Below are positions 52,173 through 60,502 of a stretch of DNA of 64,000 bases, piece by piece. How positions within the stretch are numbered: the stretch's first letter is position 1; every line of letters begins with the position of its first letter. The notes below the pieces were generated by a model. That model was given only the letters and a program-made list of their open reading frames with translations. It was not told the DNA's origin and did no database searches. A program made the translations under genes and the position numbers. The stretch lies in assembly GCA_017429525.1 (NCBI GenBank), contig JAFROT010000003.1, positions 1 through 64,000 on the forward strand, written 5' to 3'. Source of the DNA: Bacteroidaceae bacterium (lineage in GTDB: Bacteria > Bacteroidota > Bacteroidia > Bacteroidales > Bacteroidaceae).

Positions 52173-53534
52173 ATGATGAATTGGAAACAACTTTTAAGCA
52201 CCAAGCGCTTCGGCCTCGAGGCCGAGCAGCGCTCGCGCGACGACCGCACCGAGTTCCAGCGCGACTACGACCGCCTCATCTTCTCGGCCCCCTTCCGCCG
52301 CCTGCAGAACAAGACGCAGGTGTTCCCCCTCCCCGGCAGCATCTTCGTCCACAACCGTCTCACCCACAGCCTCGAAGTGGCCAGCGTAGGACGCTCGCTT
52401 GGCAACGACAGCGCACGCCTCCTGCTCGAGCGCCATCCCGACCTCGCCGGTAACCACCTCACCGAGCTCGGCGCCATCGTCAGCGCAGCTTGCCTCGCCC
52501 ACGACCTCGGCAACCCGCCCTTCGGCCACTCCGGCGAGCGAGCCATCGCCACCTATTTCAGCGAGGGCGAAGGGCGCTACCTCCAGACCTACACCGACAC
52601 CGAGACCGACGACCGCCTCACGCCCGCACAGTGGGACGACCTCACTCATTTCGACGGCAACGCCAACGCCTTCCGCCTGCTCACCCATCAGTTCGACGGA
52701 CGGCGGCCCGGAGGCTTCGTCATGACCTACAGCACCCTCGCCTCCATCGTCAAGTACCCCTTCGCCAGCTCACTCGCTGGCGACCACCAGAAGTTCGGCT
52801 TCTTCCAGGCCGAGCTCGACGACTACGCCCGCATCGCCGCCGAGCTCGGCATACCTCAGCTCTCCTCGGCTCCCGACACCTGTCGCTACGCCCGCTTCCC
52901 CCTCGTCTACCTCGTCGAGGCTGCCGACGACATCTGCTATGAGATCATGGACATCGAGGACGCCCACAAGCTCCGCATCCTCTCCACCGCCGACACGCGC
53001 GACCTGCTGCTGGCCTACTTCGACGCCGACCGCCGCGACGAGATTGTCCGCCACCTCAGCCGCCTCGACGTACACGATGTCAACGAGCAGATCGTCTACC
53101 TCCGCTCCTGCGCCATCAACTGCCTCGAGAGCGAGTGCGTCCGCGTCTTCGTTGAGGCCGAGCGCGACATCCTCGACGGCCGCTTCCGCGGTACCCTCAT
53201 CCAGCACATCTCCCCCACACCCCGTGCCGCCTACGACGCCTGCGTCAGCGCCAGCTACAGCCACATCTATCATTCGCGCGACGTCGTCGACATCGAGCTC
53301 GCAGGCTTCCGCGTCATGACCTTCCTCACCGGACTCTTCACCGAGGCCGTCATGCACCCCGAGCGGGCCTACTCACAGCTCCTCCTCAACCGCGTCTCGC
53401 GCCAGTATCAGATCCGCGCACCACGCCTCTACGACCGCCTCCTCGCCGTCCTCGACTACATCTCAGGCATGACCGACGTCTACGCCCTCGACCTCTACCG
53501 CAAAATCAACGGCATGAGCTTCCCCATCATCTAG
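52173..53534 (+). CDS. dgt: Deoxyguanosinetriphosphate triphosphohydrolase (HD domain)
   Basis: 453 residues. It removes tripolyphosphate from dGTP and sometimes other dNTPs. HD-domain metal motifs: RRLQNKTQVFPLP, HNRLTHSLEVASVGRSLG (first histidine), AHDLGNPPFGHSGE (HD pair), and later YLVEAADDICYEIMDIEDA (aspartate). SYSHIYHSRDVVDIELAGF lies nearer the C-terminus. The gene is much richer in G/C, especially at third positions, than the accessory region that begins right after it. Divergent from dut, so two enzymes controlling dNTP pools share one promoter region. Confidence 0.95.
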   Translation: MMNWKQLLSTKRFGLEAEQRSRDDRTEFQRDYDRLIFSAPFRRLQNKTQVFPLPGSIFVHNRLTHSLEVASVGRSLGNDSARLLLERHPDLAGNHLTELGAIVSAACLAHDLGNPPFGHSGERAIATYFSEGEGRYLQTYTDTETDDRLTPAQWDDLTHFDGNANAFRLLTHQFDGRRPGGFVMTYSTLASIVKYPFASSLAGDHQKFGFFQAELDDYARIAAELGIPQLSSAPDTCRYARFPLVYLVEAADDICYEIMDIEDAHKLRILSTADTRDLLLAYFDADRRDEIVRHLSRLDVHDVNEQIVYLRSCAINCLESECVRVFVEAERDILDGRFRGTLIQHISPTPRAAYDACVSASYSHIYHSRDVVDIELAGFRVMTFLTGLFTEAVMHPERAYSQLLLNRVSRQYQIRAPRLYDRLLAVLDYISGMTDVYALDLYRKINGMSFPII

Positions 53535-53555
53535 CGTACCTATTCTTTTGTTAGA

Positions 53556-53705
53556 TTAATAAGCCATATCTGAGCCTTTTCGAGGAATGTCTTTCAGCGC
53601 GAAGGCTCTTTCGTTGGCTTCTTTCCGCACATCTTGCAAAATTATTTTGATGAATAAACGCTTAGCTTCCACTTTAGGAGCAAAAAACACATTCAACTCA
53701 CTCAT
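53556..53705 (-). CDS. 49-residue small protein of unknown function
   Basis: A complete small ORF, ATG at 53705, TAA at 53556-53558, with an in-frame TGA just upstream. The product begins MSELNVFFAPKVEAKRLF, continues KIILQDVRKEANERAFAL and ends in a short basic tail with GSDMAY: a charged, helix-prone protein without membrane segment. It faces the 3' end of dgt and lies downstream of the hairpin at 53722. Codon choice looks protein-like, but there is no clear promoter box and no family is recognised, so it could be a remnant. Confidence 0.5.
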   Translation of the reverse strand: MSELNVFFAPKVEAKRLFIKIILQDVRKEANERAFALKDIPRKGSDMAY

Positions 53706-53721
53706 ACATCAGTAATTACAC

Positions 53722-53751
53722 GAGTGGAGGCTATCCATATAGCCTCCACTC
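53722..53751. repeat. Perfect 13-bp hairpin
   Basis: GAGTGGAGGCTAT (53722-53734) pairs perfectly with ATAGCCTCCACTC (53739-53751) around a 4-nt loop; part of the arm (AGCCTCCAC) is repeated at 53751-53760. There is no T-run. It lies at the border between the GC-rich core genes and the AT-rich region. Confidence 0.8.
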
Positions 53752-53779
53752 AGCCTCCACAGGTCCGATAGCTATAATC

Positions 53780-54362
53780 TCAGCTGTCCTTTTCAATCTC
53801 TATTATCCTCGGTTTATTGCATGCCTCGTAATAGTTATCATGCAGCGATGAACCGTTTGAGAAGGTGATACCATCTAAAGTTACCTCGCCATAGCACTCA
53901 TGGGCATGGCCGAACAAGTGATACTTGGGCTTAACTTCAAACACTCGGTTCCTCAATGGGGCATTTCCCCAATGAATGCCAACAGTCTCGTCAAGAATCA
54001 TGACTGGAGGTTCATGCGTGACCAGCACGTCAACATTGTCGGGGATGAGCGATTCTCGATGGTTATACGCTAGCCCGAAGAACCGAATCCCATCAATCTC
54101 ACAACCACGGTCTTGCAGAAAATGGATATTCTCAGGCAAGTCCTCAATATCCTCTGCATCCCAGAGGCACAAATCATGATTACCCGTCACAAATATCTTA
54201 TGGGCATAAGGCAGCATGATAAACCAAGTTGAGGAAATCGAGCACCTCCTCTTCGCGCCCCATATCGGCGAAGTCGCCACAATGAACGATGACATCACCT
54301 GCCGGCAGATCCTTCAGCCGCTGATGACGATTATGTGTGTCGGAAATCTGAATTATTCGCAT
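53780..54362 (-). pseudogene. Metallophosphoesterase gene broken by a frameshift
   Basis: A calcineurin-like phosphoesterase of about 190 residues is encoded in two frames. From the ATG at 54362 the product reads MRIIQISDTHNRHQRLKDLP, then IVHCGDFADMGREEEVLDFLN, and in this frame stops soon after as LVYHAALCP. One extra base at about 54225-54228 separates it from the frame that continues WFIMLPYAHKIFVTGNHDL, with the remaining motifs THEPP and GHAHECYG. Together the halves supply the metal-site motifs DxH, GD, GNHD and GHxH. Either a recent pseudogene or a sequencing error. It lies 84 nt after the formylglutamate-amidohydrolase-like gene. A truncated second copy of its first 20 codons is at 55168-55233. 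Confidence 0.85.
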
Positions 54363-54446
54363 TTACAAACTCTTCAACATCAAGAACTATGCCCTAAAGA
54401 ATACCTTAAGTGGTTTAGAATGAGTGATTTGCTACAACTTGTTTTT

Positions 54447-55148
54447 TCACGCAGCCAACTCCGACAGCAGCCGTTCCATCAGTTCACGTACACTCCTGCG
54501 ATAGGCTGGATTGTGCTTCAGCCGCAACGTTCCGTCTTCCATATAAGCCTTCTTATTGACTTCGAGCATCATAGATTGATAAACGAATGGGCAGTCGGGA
54601 GTTTCTGAATTGCTATACGGGTCGTTGATACCCACTTTGTACCCTGCATCTTCAAAGAGGTTCACGGCAAGTTCTATGGTCCGCTTTTCAGGTTTGGACC
54701 AGTCCTCGTTATATCCGATGCAGATATCAACGTCGCTCAGTTCGCTGGGGAATGAGTGGCAATCAAGAAGAAGAGCACCTTCACACAGGTTGCGCCTCAA
54801 TCTCTGCTGATGACTCTGCCAGAGATTCAGCAATAGCCTCTCCGAATCTTGAGGTATGACACGAGAGTATCCATCAAACTGTTTGTAAAGGATACCCTGA
54901 CCCTCAGATTCCAAGGGGTCGTCCCACAAGCGCTCAGCATCAACGATGAAACGCGAGTACGGGAATCTAACCGTCCGTATATTCTCTTTCCTGTAGCCAT
55001 GGAAGAGATAATCCGTGTGCCAGTCCGTCCACCTTAGGACAACCTCATTGATGAACCGTTCATCAATGTCCCAAAAGCTCATCCGCTCGTCATAAAGCCC
55101 CTCTATAGAAGCATGAGGCTCATTTAATACTATTCTATTGTATTGCAT
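54447..55148 (-). CDS. N-formylglutamate amidohydrolase family protein
   Basis: 233 residues. Family features: an early EPHAS, FPYSRFIVDAERLWDDP, EGALLLDCHSFPSEL with the metal-site DCHS, DICIGYNEDWSKPE and NDPYSNSETP. The enzyme family cleaves N-formyl-L-glutamate to formate and glutamate, but members next to phosphoesterases outside histidine degradation may have other amide substrates. No hut genes are nearby. A degenerate copy of its last 20 codons lies upstream at 55248-55316, evidence of a past tandem duplication of this gene with the phosphoesterase. Confidence 0.85.
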   Translation of the reverse strand: MQYNRIVLNEPHASIEGLYDERMSFWDIDERFINEVVLRWTDWHTDYLFHGYRKENIRTVRFPYSRFIVDAERLWDDPLESEGQGILYKQFDGYSRVIPQDSERLLLNLWQSHQQRLRRNLCEGALLLDCHSFPSELSDVDICIGYNEDWSKPEKRTIELAVNLFEDAGYKVGINDPYSNSETPDCPFVYQSMMLEVNKKAYMEDGTLRLKHNPAYRRSVRELMERLLSELAA

Positions 55149-55167
55149 ATCATTCTATTAATATCTT

Positions 55168-55233
55168 TCACTCCGGCAGATCCTTCAGCCGCTGATAACT
55201 ATTATGTGTATCGGAAATCTGTACTATTTTCAT
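55168..55233 (-). pseudogene. Fossil of a second metallophosphoesterase copy (first 21 codons)
   Basis: ATG at 55233 reads MKIVQISDTHNSYQRLKDLPE and stops at 55168-55170. It matches the start of the gene at 54362 (MRIIQISDTHNRHQRLKDLP) both in protein and over about 60 nt of DNA, then the similarity ends. It lies just upstream of the intact amidohydrolase-like gene. Confidence 0.8.
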
Positions 55234-55247
55234 TGTTTTGTTTGAGT

Positions 55248-55316
55248 TTACGCAGTCAACTCAGACAGCAGCCGTTCCATCAGTTCACGAATACTCCTGC
55301 GATTCCCAATGCTCAT
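55248..55316 (-). pseudogene. Fossil of a second amidohydrolase copy (last ~20 codons)
   Basis: Reads IGNRRSIRELMERLLSELTA then TAA at 55248-55250, against YRRSVRELMERLLSELAA at the end of the intact gene (54447). About 54 nt are nearly identical. Its upstream edge meets the 3' end of the AT-rich unknown gene (55313). With the next remnant it preserves the junction between the two genes of a deleted duplicate. Confidence 0.8.
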
Positions 55317-56275
55317 ATTCCATAATTATCGTGATTCTTCCTTAATATGAACATACCCATCTTTACTCCGAGTTGTATCAATCGATAACAATAATTCCTA
55401 GCAGCTTGTCCATCATATCCAAGGTGAGCATAATACAAACTTGTGGAAGTCCAATATGATTGACTATTTTGAATATAATCATATTCTCCATTTGTAATAT
55501 CTGAGATTTGAAAAACATACAACTTTCCTTCAAAATCTATTACTTTCCCTTTTGGGAACTCTTTTTGACATAAAGAGAACGCTTTCTTTTCATCAAATAA
55601 TCCATTAGTCATTACACAACTATCACCAGCGTATCTTTGATTGATGTTGATGAATAGTCTGTATTTAATTGTGTTAACATCTGCATGATATATTTTAGTC
55701 AACAATGGCGTAAGATACTCTAATTCTTCTATCAAACAAACCTCTACGAGATTAATATTCAAATCAGAAGTTAGTATTCTTTTTATACTATGTACAAAGA
55801 CCTTTCTTGAGAGACTGGTACCTTCTGTTTTTGGGGGAGGCAAATAATAATCAGTTTTTAAACCTCTTTCTACTGAATTTCGCATAATTTCAACAGCTTG
55901 TTCTTCAGAACAGAAAAAAACCCGATTAAGCTTACGTATTATTTGACCTGTTTTTGCTTCAATAACATATGGATACTCGCACAAATCTGAAATAAAAGCA
56001 GAAACAAGAATTATGTTTTCCATTTGCTCTCCAATCTTAACCTCTTCCAGCAAATAAGCATATCCTTTCTTTGGGTCATATTCATTATTGGTTTGACAAT
56101 AGGGCTTGTCTTTATACATTTTAGCGATATCAACCGTTAGCAAATAATCAACTCCATCTAACATAGTTTCATTTGAATCCGGTATATGAAGGACCTTCTG
56201 AAACACCATCACAACAGTATGAGATTCTTTTGTGCGAATTCTCCCCTCATGGATATTAACTATTTGTGCTTTCAT
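55313..56275 (-). CDS. Unknown 320-residue protein, last gene of the accessory operon
   Basis: I do not recognise a family. The gene is AT-rich, like its upstream neighbours. The product is soluble with mixed alpha/beta patterns: VVMVFQKVLHIPDSNETMLD, ENIILVSAFISDLCEYPYVI, KTGQIIRKLNRVFFCSEEQA, RLFININQRYAGDSC, GKVIDFEGKLYVFQISDI and SYWTSTSLYYAHLGYDG. No signal peptide, membrane segment or catalytic motif is evident. It starts 38 nt after the DUF1848 gene and is probably co-transcribed. The stop overlaps by a few bases the fossil amidohydrolase tail, so the island's edge lies here. Confidence 0.75.
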   Translation of the reverse strand: MKAQIVNIHEGRIRTKESHTVVMVFQKVLHIPDSNETMLDGVDYLLTVDIAKMYKDKPYCQTNNEYDPKKGYAYLLEEVKIGEQMENIILVSAFISDLCEYPYVIEAKTGQIIRKLNRVFFCSEEQAVEIMRNSVERGLKTDYYLPPPKTEGTSLSRKVFVHSIKRILTSDLNINLVEVCLIEELEYLTPLLTKIYHADVNTIKYRLFININQRYAGDSCVMTNGLFDEKKAFSLCQKEFPKGKVIDFEGKLYVFQISDITNGEYDYIQNSQSYWTSTSLYYAHLGYDGQAARNYCYRLIQLGVKMGMFILRKNHDNYGI

Positions 56276-56313
56276 CTTATTATTTCTGCAATTTAAATGT
56301 TCTTATTTTTTCT

Positions 56314-57363
56314 CTATCCTATGATGCTTTCACTCTCATCATTATGCTTGTCCTTATTTTTAAGAACAGCCTCCTTGCTTGTGTTTGCATAGCAATAAAC
56401 GCAGAAATGTCGACAAGTATTGTACATACCTATGTCTTTACTAACCATACATCCGCAAATCTTCCTCTGCCCAGCGTCTTTGACGTTTTTAGGCTTTTGT
56501 GGAATGGGGGGTATCTCGCCAAACATATCTTTCTCAGGCCATTTCAAGGTGTGAAGATAATAAACAAGTTCCTTGTCATCTGCAAAGATGCGTTTCATCA
56601 GTTCGCCATCAATGCAACGATTATGCTCAATGCCATACGCCTCCAGGTCAATGTCTTCCGCACATGTGGCCATCTCAATATTCCATCCCTCGCCATGCCA
56701 TGCTTCACGAATTTTCTTTAATCCTTCCACAATTTCTCTCCGTTGAGCATGATTTGCTTCAGCATTTTCAACATCTTCTTTCGTGAAGAACATCGTTTCT
56801 TTTACTAGATTATTCTGGACTTTTCTATATGCTTTTACATCAACGAAACTAAACACTAACTTATCAGTATATCCTTTCAGTTTATTTCCAACATTCCAAA
56901 TTCTTGTGAGCAGTTCTCTTGGCCCGATATTAGGTGTAATGATTAAAGGATCAAATCGCCAAATCACCTTCTCTTTACCAATGAGGCTTGACAGTTTCTT
57001 GAAAGTCTCTACACGTTCTTCAACAGAGGATACATTTGGCTCAAAACCTTCCTTTACATAGTCGTTCAGTGTTACTTGGAAGTAGTAGTGGATGCCTCTT
57101 TCGTCCAGTTCATGTAGATACGGCAGTATTGGCTCTGGATTCTTTGTCCAAAACACCACAACCTTGCAGTTCTTGAACGAAATATACATTTTTTGCTGGT
57201 TGAACGGATTGTACCAAGCACAATACCCTTTATCCAAGCGGTTAAAAAACCACTTGGCATAAAAGGCTGGGATGTCTGTTGAACGACTTGCTGATATTAT
57301 GACTGGTGCTGTTGCCTCAACCTCTTTACCCTGTTGATTAACTATTTTATATTTCTCATTCAT
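56314..57363 (-). CDS. DUF1848 family protein with C-terminal cysteine cluster
   Basis: 349 residues. It starts with the family pattern APVIISASRSTDIPAFYAKWFFNRL, CAWYNPFNQQKMYISF and VVFWTKNPEPILPYLHELDE, then IHYYFQVTLNDYV and KVIWRFDPLIITPNI, an apparent TIM-barrel related to radical-SAM folds. Cysteines 303, 305, 317, 321 and 324 (ICGC, then CRHFCVYCYA) probably bind an Fe-S cluster, unusually at the C-terminus. DUF1848 has no firmly known function. It lies 15 nt after the coiled-coil gene and 38 nt before the last gene of the operon. Confidence 0.85.
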   Translation of the reverse strand: MNEKYKIVNQQGKEVEATAPVIISASRSTDIPAFYAKWFFNRLDKGYCAWYNPFNQQKMYISFKNCKVVVFWTKNPEPILPYLHELDERGIHYYFQVTLNDYVKEGFEPNVSSVEERVETFKKLSSLIGKEKVIWRFDPLIITPNIGPRELLTRIWNVGNKLKGYTDKLVFSFVDVKAYRKVQNNLVKETMFFTKEDVENAEANHAQRREIVEGLKKIREAWHGEGWNIEMATCAEDIDLEAYGIEHNRCIDGELMKRIFADDKELVYYLHTLKWPEKDMFGEIPPIPQKPKNVKDAGQRKICGCMVSKDIGMYNTCRHFCVYCYANTSKEAVLKNKDKHNDESESIIG

Positions 57364-57378
57364 TGTAATAGTAGCTTG

Positions 57379-59103
57379 CTAATTTAACTTTAATGATATT
57401 TCTTCCAATTTGTTATCAATCAATGAATTTATATCATCATTTTGATATAATACCTTAGTAAATGTTTTAGGCATATCTGCAAAACCAATCCAAGCTCCCC
57501 AAAGCATAAAAGCATAAGCCTTATTTGAAAACTTCTTTATCATCATATATCTTTCAATCTGATCGAAGCCTAATGGTTTTACAAAGAAAGACATTATTGA
57601 CTGCAAGACTGGCATATCCTCTGGAATGTTAAATGAATCTGCACGCTGATTTTTATATGACCAATATTCACGTAATGTGTTCAAAATCTTTTGGCCAGAA
57701 TCTTCTTTAGATAATGGCATGGACTTAAACAATTTTGCGGACTCTTCCAAAATAAGAAGAACAGAATGCTCTGACAATAGCTTAGCGGTAGTTCTATTAA
57801 GAATACATTTCAACAAGATATTAAAATAGCATAATTCAGAATCATTCTGATTACTTGACAAATATAAAGAATCTGAGAATGCCACATGTGAAAGGTCTAC
57901 TATTCCTCCGTTTGTTAAACTTGCGGCATTTTTAATCAAATCATTAAGAATATCACTTATTCTAGTAAATATGGCTGATAAAATGTTATCATATTTATTT
58001 GAGTCATCATTCAGTTCTTGCTCAACCTGAAAGGCCCTATTTTTTAACTGAATGTATTCTGCATTTCCTTTCTCAAATTCTTCTATTATATTTTTAAGTT
58101 GTTGTTTACGTTCATATTCTTCCGTATCCTTTTTAAAATACAGCCTCGATTTCCCTACCCTTTCGCCATTTGCCTTTTCCAAGGCTTTGATACTATCAAG
58201 CTCCTTTCTAACCTCTACTATATTATATGTTTTTTCAATTCGAGAAATACAATATTCAATATCGGTCTTTTCTTGAAGCAAATCATCTTTGTTCTGGTTA
58301 TTATTATATAATTGTTTTTTCTGTTCAGAGCGCAACCTGGCCAAATTGATTACTTCTTTATATTGATCAAGAAGGACATCAAAAGAATGGCTCATCCCTA
58401 CAGTCTTGAAATATAGCTCTTTGCTGCCCCTAATTCTTTCGCTCAAATCAGAATTGTCATTGAATACATCACTCATCATTATTTGAGTATTCATGCCACC
58501 GAACGAATTCTTGAGATCTCTCAAATTGTTTTGTAAGTGAAGAATCGTATCATCTGATGACGTATATTGTCCTCTTGTATAGCCAATTATGGCACCTTTA
58601 ATTTTGTTGTATTTGTTATCAAAATCGATATAGGATTCTTCTTCAAAAGAAAGAGAATCTTCTAATTTTGAAATAGTTGGACGAACTATAATCTTTTTAC
58701 CCTTAATGTAAAAATCAGAAATATACTTCTCTAAACATTTGATTTCAAGAAGAATTTTGGATTCGGATATTAATGAATCCATAAGGTCAGCTGTACCGAA
58801 TCTAAATTTTACATATTCTTTCTGGTAATAAATTGTTTTGGGATATGTAAATGCCTTTTTCATTCCTGGGACAGGGCACAGAAGTTTCAGATCAATCAGT
58901 CTTTCATCAATAATTAGGGAAAAGTCGCCACCTAAATCTTCAAGAGAAAGGATCAGATAATTTGCTTTCTCTTTTTCACCGCTTAGGTATCGACTTAAAT
59001 AGTTTCCATATTTTCGTTTTCCATAGAAGGAGAATGGTGATATACTTTCCGTCACGAAGGATTCTAGAAGATTCCATGAACTGATTTCTATATAATAATG
59101 CAT
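57379..59103 (-). CDS. Unknown 574-residue coiled-coil protein paired with the SF1 helicase
   Basis: 574 residues from the ATG at 59103, 7 nt after the helicase stop; a TTG at 59127 would extend it and overlap the helicase. I recognise no family. N-terminal part (1-215): MHYYIEISSWNLLESFVTE, LLEIKCLEKYISDFYIKGK, KGAIIGYTRGQY. Residues about 225-375 are strongly coiled coil (ARLRSEQKKQLYNNNQNKDD, YERKQQLKNIIEEFEKGNAE, LKNRAFQVEQELNDDSNKYD). The C-terminal part is globular (LCYFNILLKCILNRTTAKLL, YAFMLWGAWIGFADMPKTF). No membrane segment or nuclease motif is obvious. Tight coupling to a helicase suggests that the two form one complex; the role is open. Confidence 0.75.
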   Translation of the reverse strand: MHYYIEISSWNLLESFVTESISPFSFYGKRKYGNYLSRYLSGEKEKANYLILSLEDLGGDFSLIIDERLIDLKLLCPVPGMKKAFTYPKTIYYQKEYVKFRFGTADLMDSLISESKILLEIKCLEKYISDFYIKGKKIIVRPTISKLEDSLSFEEESYIDFDNKYNKIKGAIIGYTRGQYTSSDDTILHLQNNLRDLKNSFGGMNTQIMMSDVFNDNSDLSERIRGSKELYFKTVGMSHSFDVLLDQYKEVINLARLRSEQKKQLYNNNQNKDDLLQEKTDIEYCISRIEKTYNIVEVRKELDSIKALEKANGERVGKSRLYFKKDTEEYERKQQLKNIIEEFEKGNAEYIQLKNRAFQVEQELNDDSNKYDNILSAIFTRISDILNDLIKNAASLTNGGIVDLSHVAFSDSLYLSSNQNDSELCYFNILLKCILNRTTAKLLSEHSVLLILEESAKLFKSMPLSKEDSGQKILNTLREYWSYKNQRADSFNIPEDMPVLQSIMSFFVKPLGFDQIERYMMIKKFSNKAYAFMLWGAWIGFADMPKTFTKVLYQNDDINSLIDNKLEEISLKLN

Positions 59104-59110
59104 AATGCTT

Positions 59111-60460
59111 TTATTTAAATTCGACAATGTCCTGATTGTTTATATTTCCCAAATATGACGTTCTAACTCCTGAATATGTAATATATAGGCTATGAGAAGC
59201 ACGGGTACATGCCACAAAAAAATCATATCGCTTACCTACATGACCTTCATTAGCAAATGGGACAAAGACATGTTCAAATTCAGAGCCTTTTGCCGCATAA
59301 TAGTCTAATATGCATGGCAAGTCATTATTTGAAAAGTCCAGCGTATTTATTGTATAATAAGGGACTTCTTTACCCGTTCTATAGTGTGTCTGAACTTCAG
59401 AGATTCCATTATCTGCCATTAGTTTTACCACCTCTTGAACATCTGAATTATTTGGAACAAGAATTGCGACATCGTCCAAAGTTTCATTCTTTATTCTATT
59501 GGCTATCCATTTTATTTCATCAAATCTTGTTTGGCACTTCTTTATAATTGGTTTAGGAAATGTTGGATAATCACTATTACCTTCATTCTTCATATTGTTA
59601 GTAAGCAAATCTATTTCGGGTTGTGCTATCTTCTGCGCAACTTTCGCTATAGCTTTTGGAAGACGATAGTTGTATCTCAAGTTGTAGAATTTGAAATCGG
59701 AAAATAATTTTTGTATTTCAGAAATGGGACTCCCGAAAGGATACATTTTTTGATTGGAATCTCCAAACAATGACAAACTCTTGCCAACTTGTGGCATATA
59801 TGCGTTTTTTATATATAAATCTTTGAAGTCCTGAACTTCATCAATAATAAGATAATCTATCGTTGATTCGCAAGGTTTGTATAAGGTTCCACCTGAAACT
59901 AAACAATATGATGGATTTGTTACAGAAAAATCATTATCCAGATCTATTTCTTTAAACCATGACGTTCTTCTCTCCCATGTTTTATAAAAATTTTCATGTA
60001 CCCAATCTGCAAAATCAATTCCAAAGTGTTCCTTTACTTTGTCTTTGGGAGAATCTTTTTCTTTAAAAACTAATTTAAATTTCCTTATGCTTTGACCATT
60101 AACAAGATATATTATAGAAGAATCATCAATTACAGGTTTATCAAGATCATAATGTCCTTTACAATAAACATCTCCAATTAAATCAAAACCTCGTTCCTTC
60201 CATGCCCAATCATATGCGATTCGCTCATTGTCTAAGCCTAACTCCTTCATTCCATATGAAATCATCCTTCTAAGTGCGATAGTCATAATGACGATAGCAT
60301 ATGTACCTTTGCCTTTTGCCTGTAAAGCTCTATGTATAGCAAGGTTGGTTTTGCCACTACCTGCAACACCTTGGACAATAATACTTTTGTCAATGCTCTC
60401 AATGATAACTTCACGTTGGATGTCATCAAGATTTCTAATAAACCAATTTTGTAATCTCAT
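59111..60460 (-). CDS. Compact SF1 (UvrD/Rep-like) helicase or ATPase
   Basis: 449 residues. SF1 motifs: Walker A GVAGSGKT at 31-38, Walker B IIDEVQDF at 205-212, motif III LFGDSNQKMYPF at 231-242, motif IV region LRYNYRLP at 261-268, motif V-like AAKGSEFEHVFVP at 389-401 and motif VI VACTRASHSLYI at 416-427. It is much shorter than UvrD (about 720), with reduced 1B and 2B insertions, so it may be a DNA-stimulated ATPase rather than a processive helicase. AT-rich. It follows the methyltransferase by 42 nt and precedes the 574-aa gene by 7 nt. Confidence 0.88.
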   Translation of the reverse strand: MRLQNWFIRNLDDIQREVIIESIDKSIIVQGVAGSGKTNLAIHRALQAKGKGTYAIVIMTIALRRMISYGMKELGLDNERIAYDWAWKERGFDLIGDVYCKGHYDLDKPVIDDSSIIYLVNGQSIRKFKLVFKEKDSPKDKVKEHFGIDFADWVHENFYKTWERRTSWFKEIDLDNDFSVTNPSYCLVSGGTLYKPCESTIDYLIIDEVQDFKDLYIKNAYMPQVGKSLSLFGDSNQKMYPFGSPISEIQKLFSDFKFYNLRYNYRLPKAIAKVAQKIAQPEIDLLTNNMKNEGNSDYPTFPKPIIKKCQTRFDEIKWIANRIKNETLDDVAILVPNNSDVQEVVKLMADNGISEVQTHYRTGKEVPYYTINTLDFSNNDLPCILDYYAAKGSEFEHVFVPFANEGHVGKRYDFFVACTRASHSLYITYSGVRTSYLGNINNQDIVEFK

Positions 60461-60502
60461 ATTCGTTTACATTTGTCAATAATAGAATCGTCATAGGTGA
60501 CT

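Noticed and set aside
59111-60460. Gabija-type GajB assignment for the SF1 helicase
   Set aside because: The partner gene lacks any OLD/TOPRIM nuclease features, and the gene order differs from Gabija.
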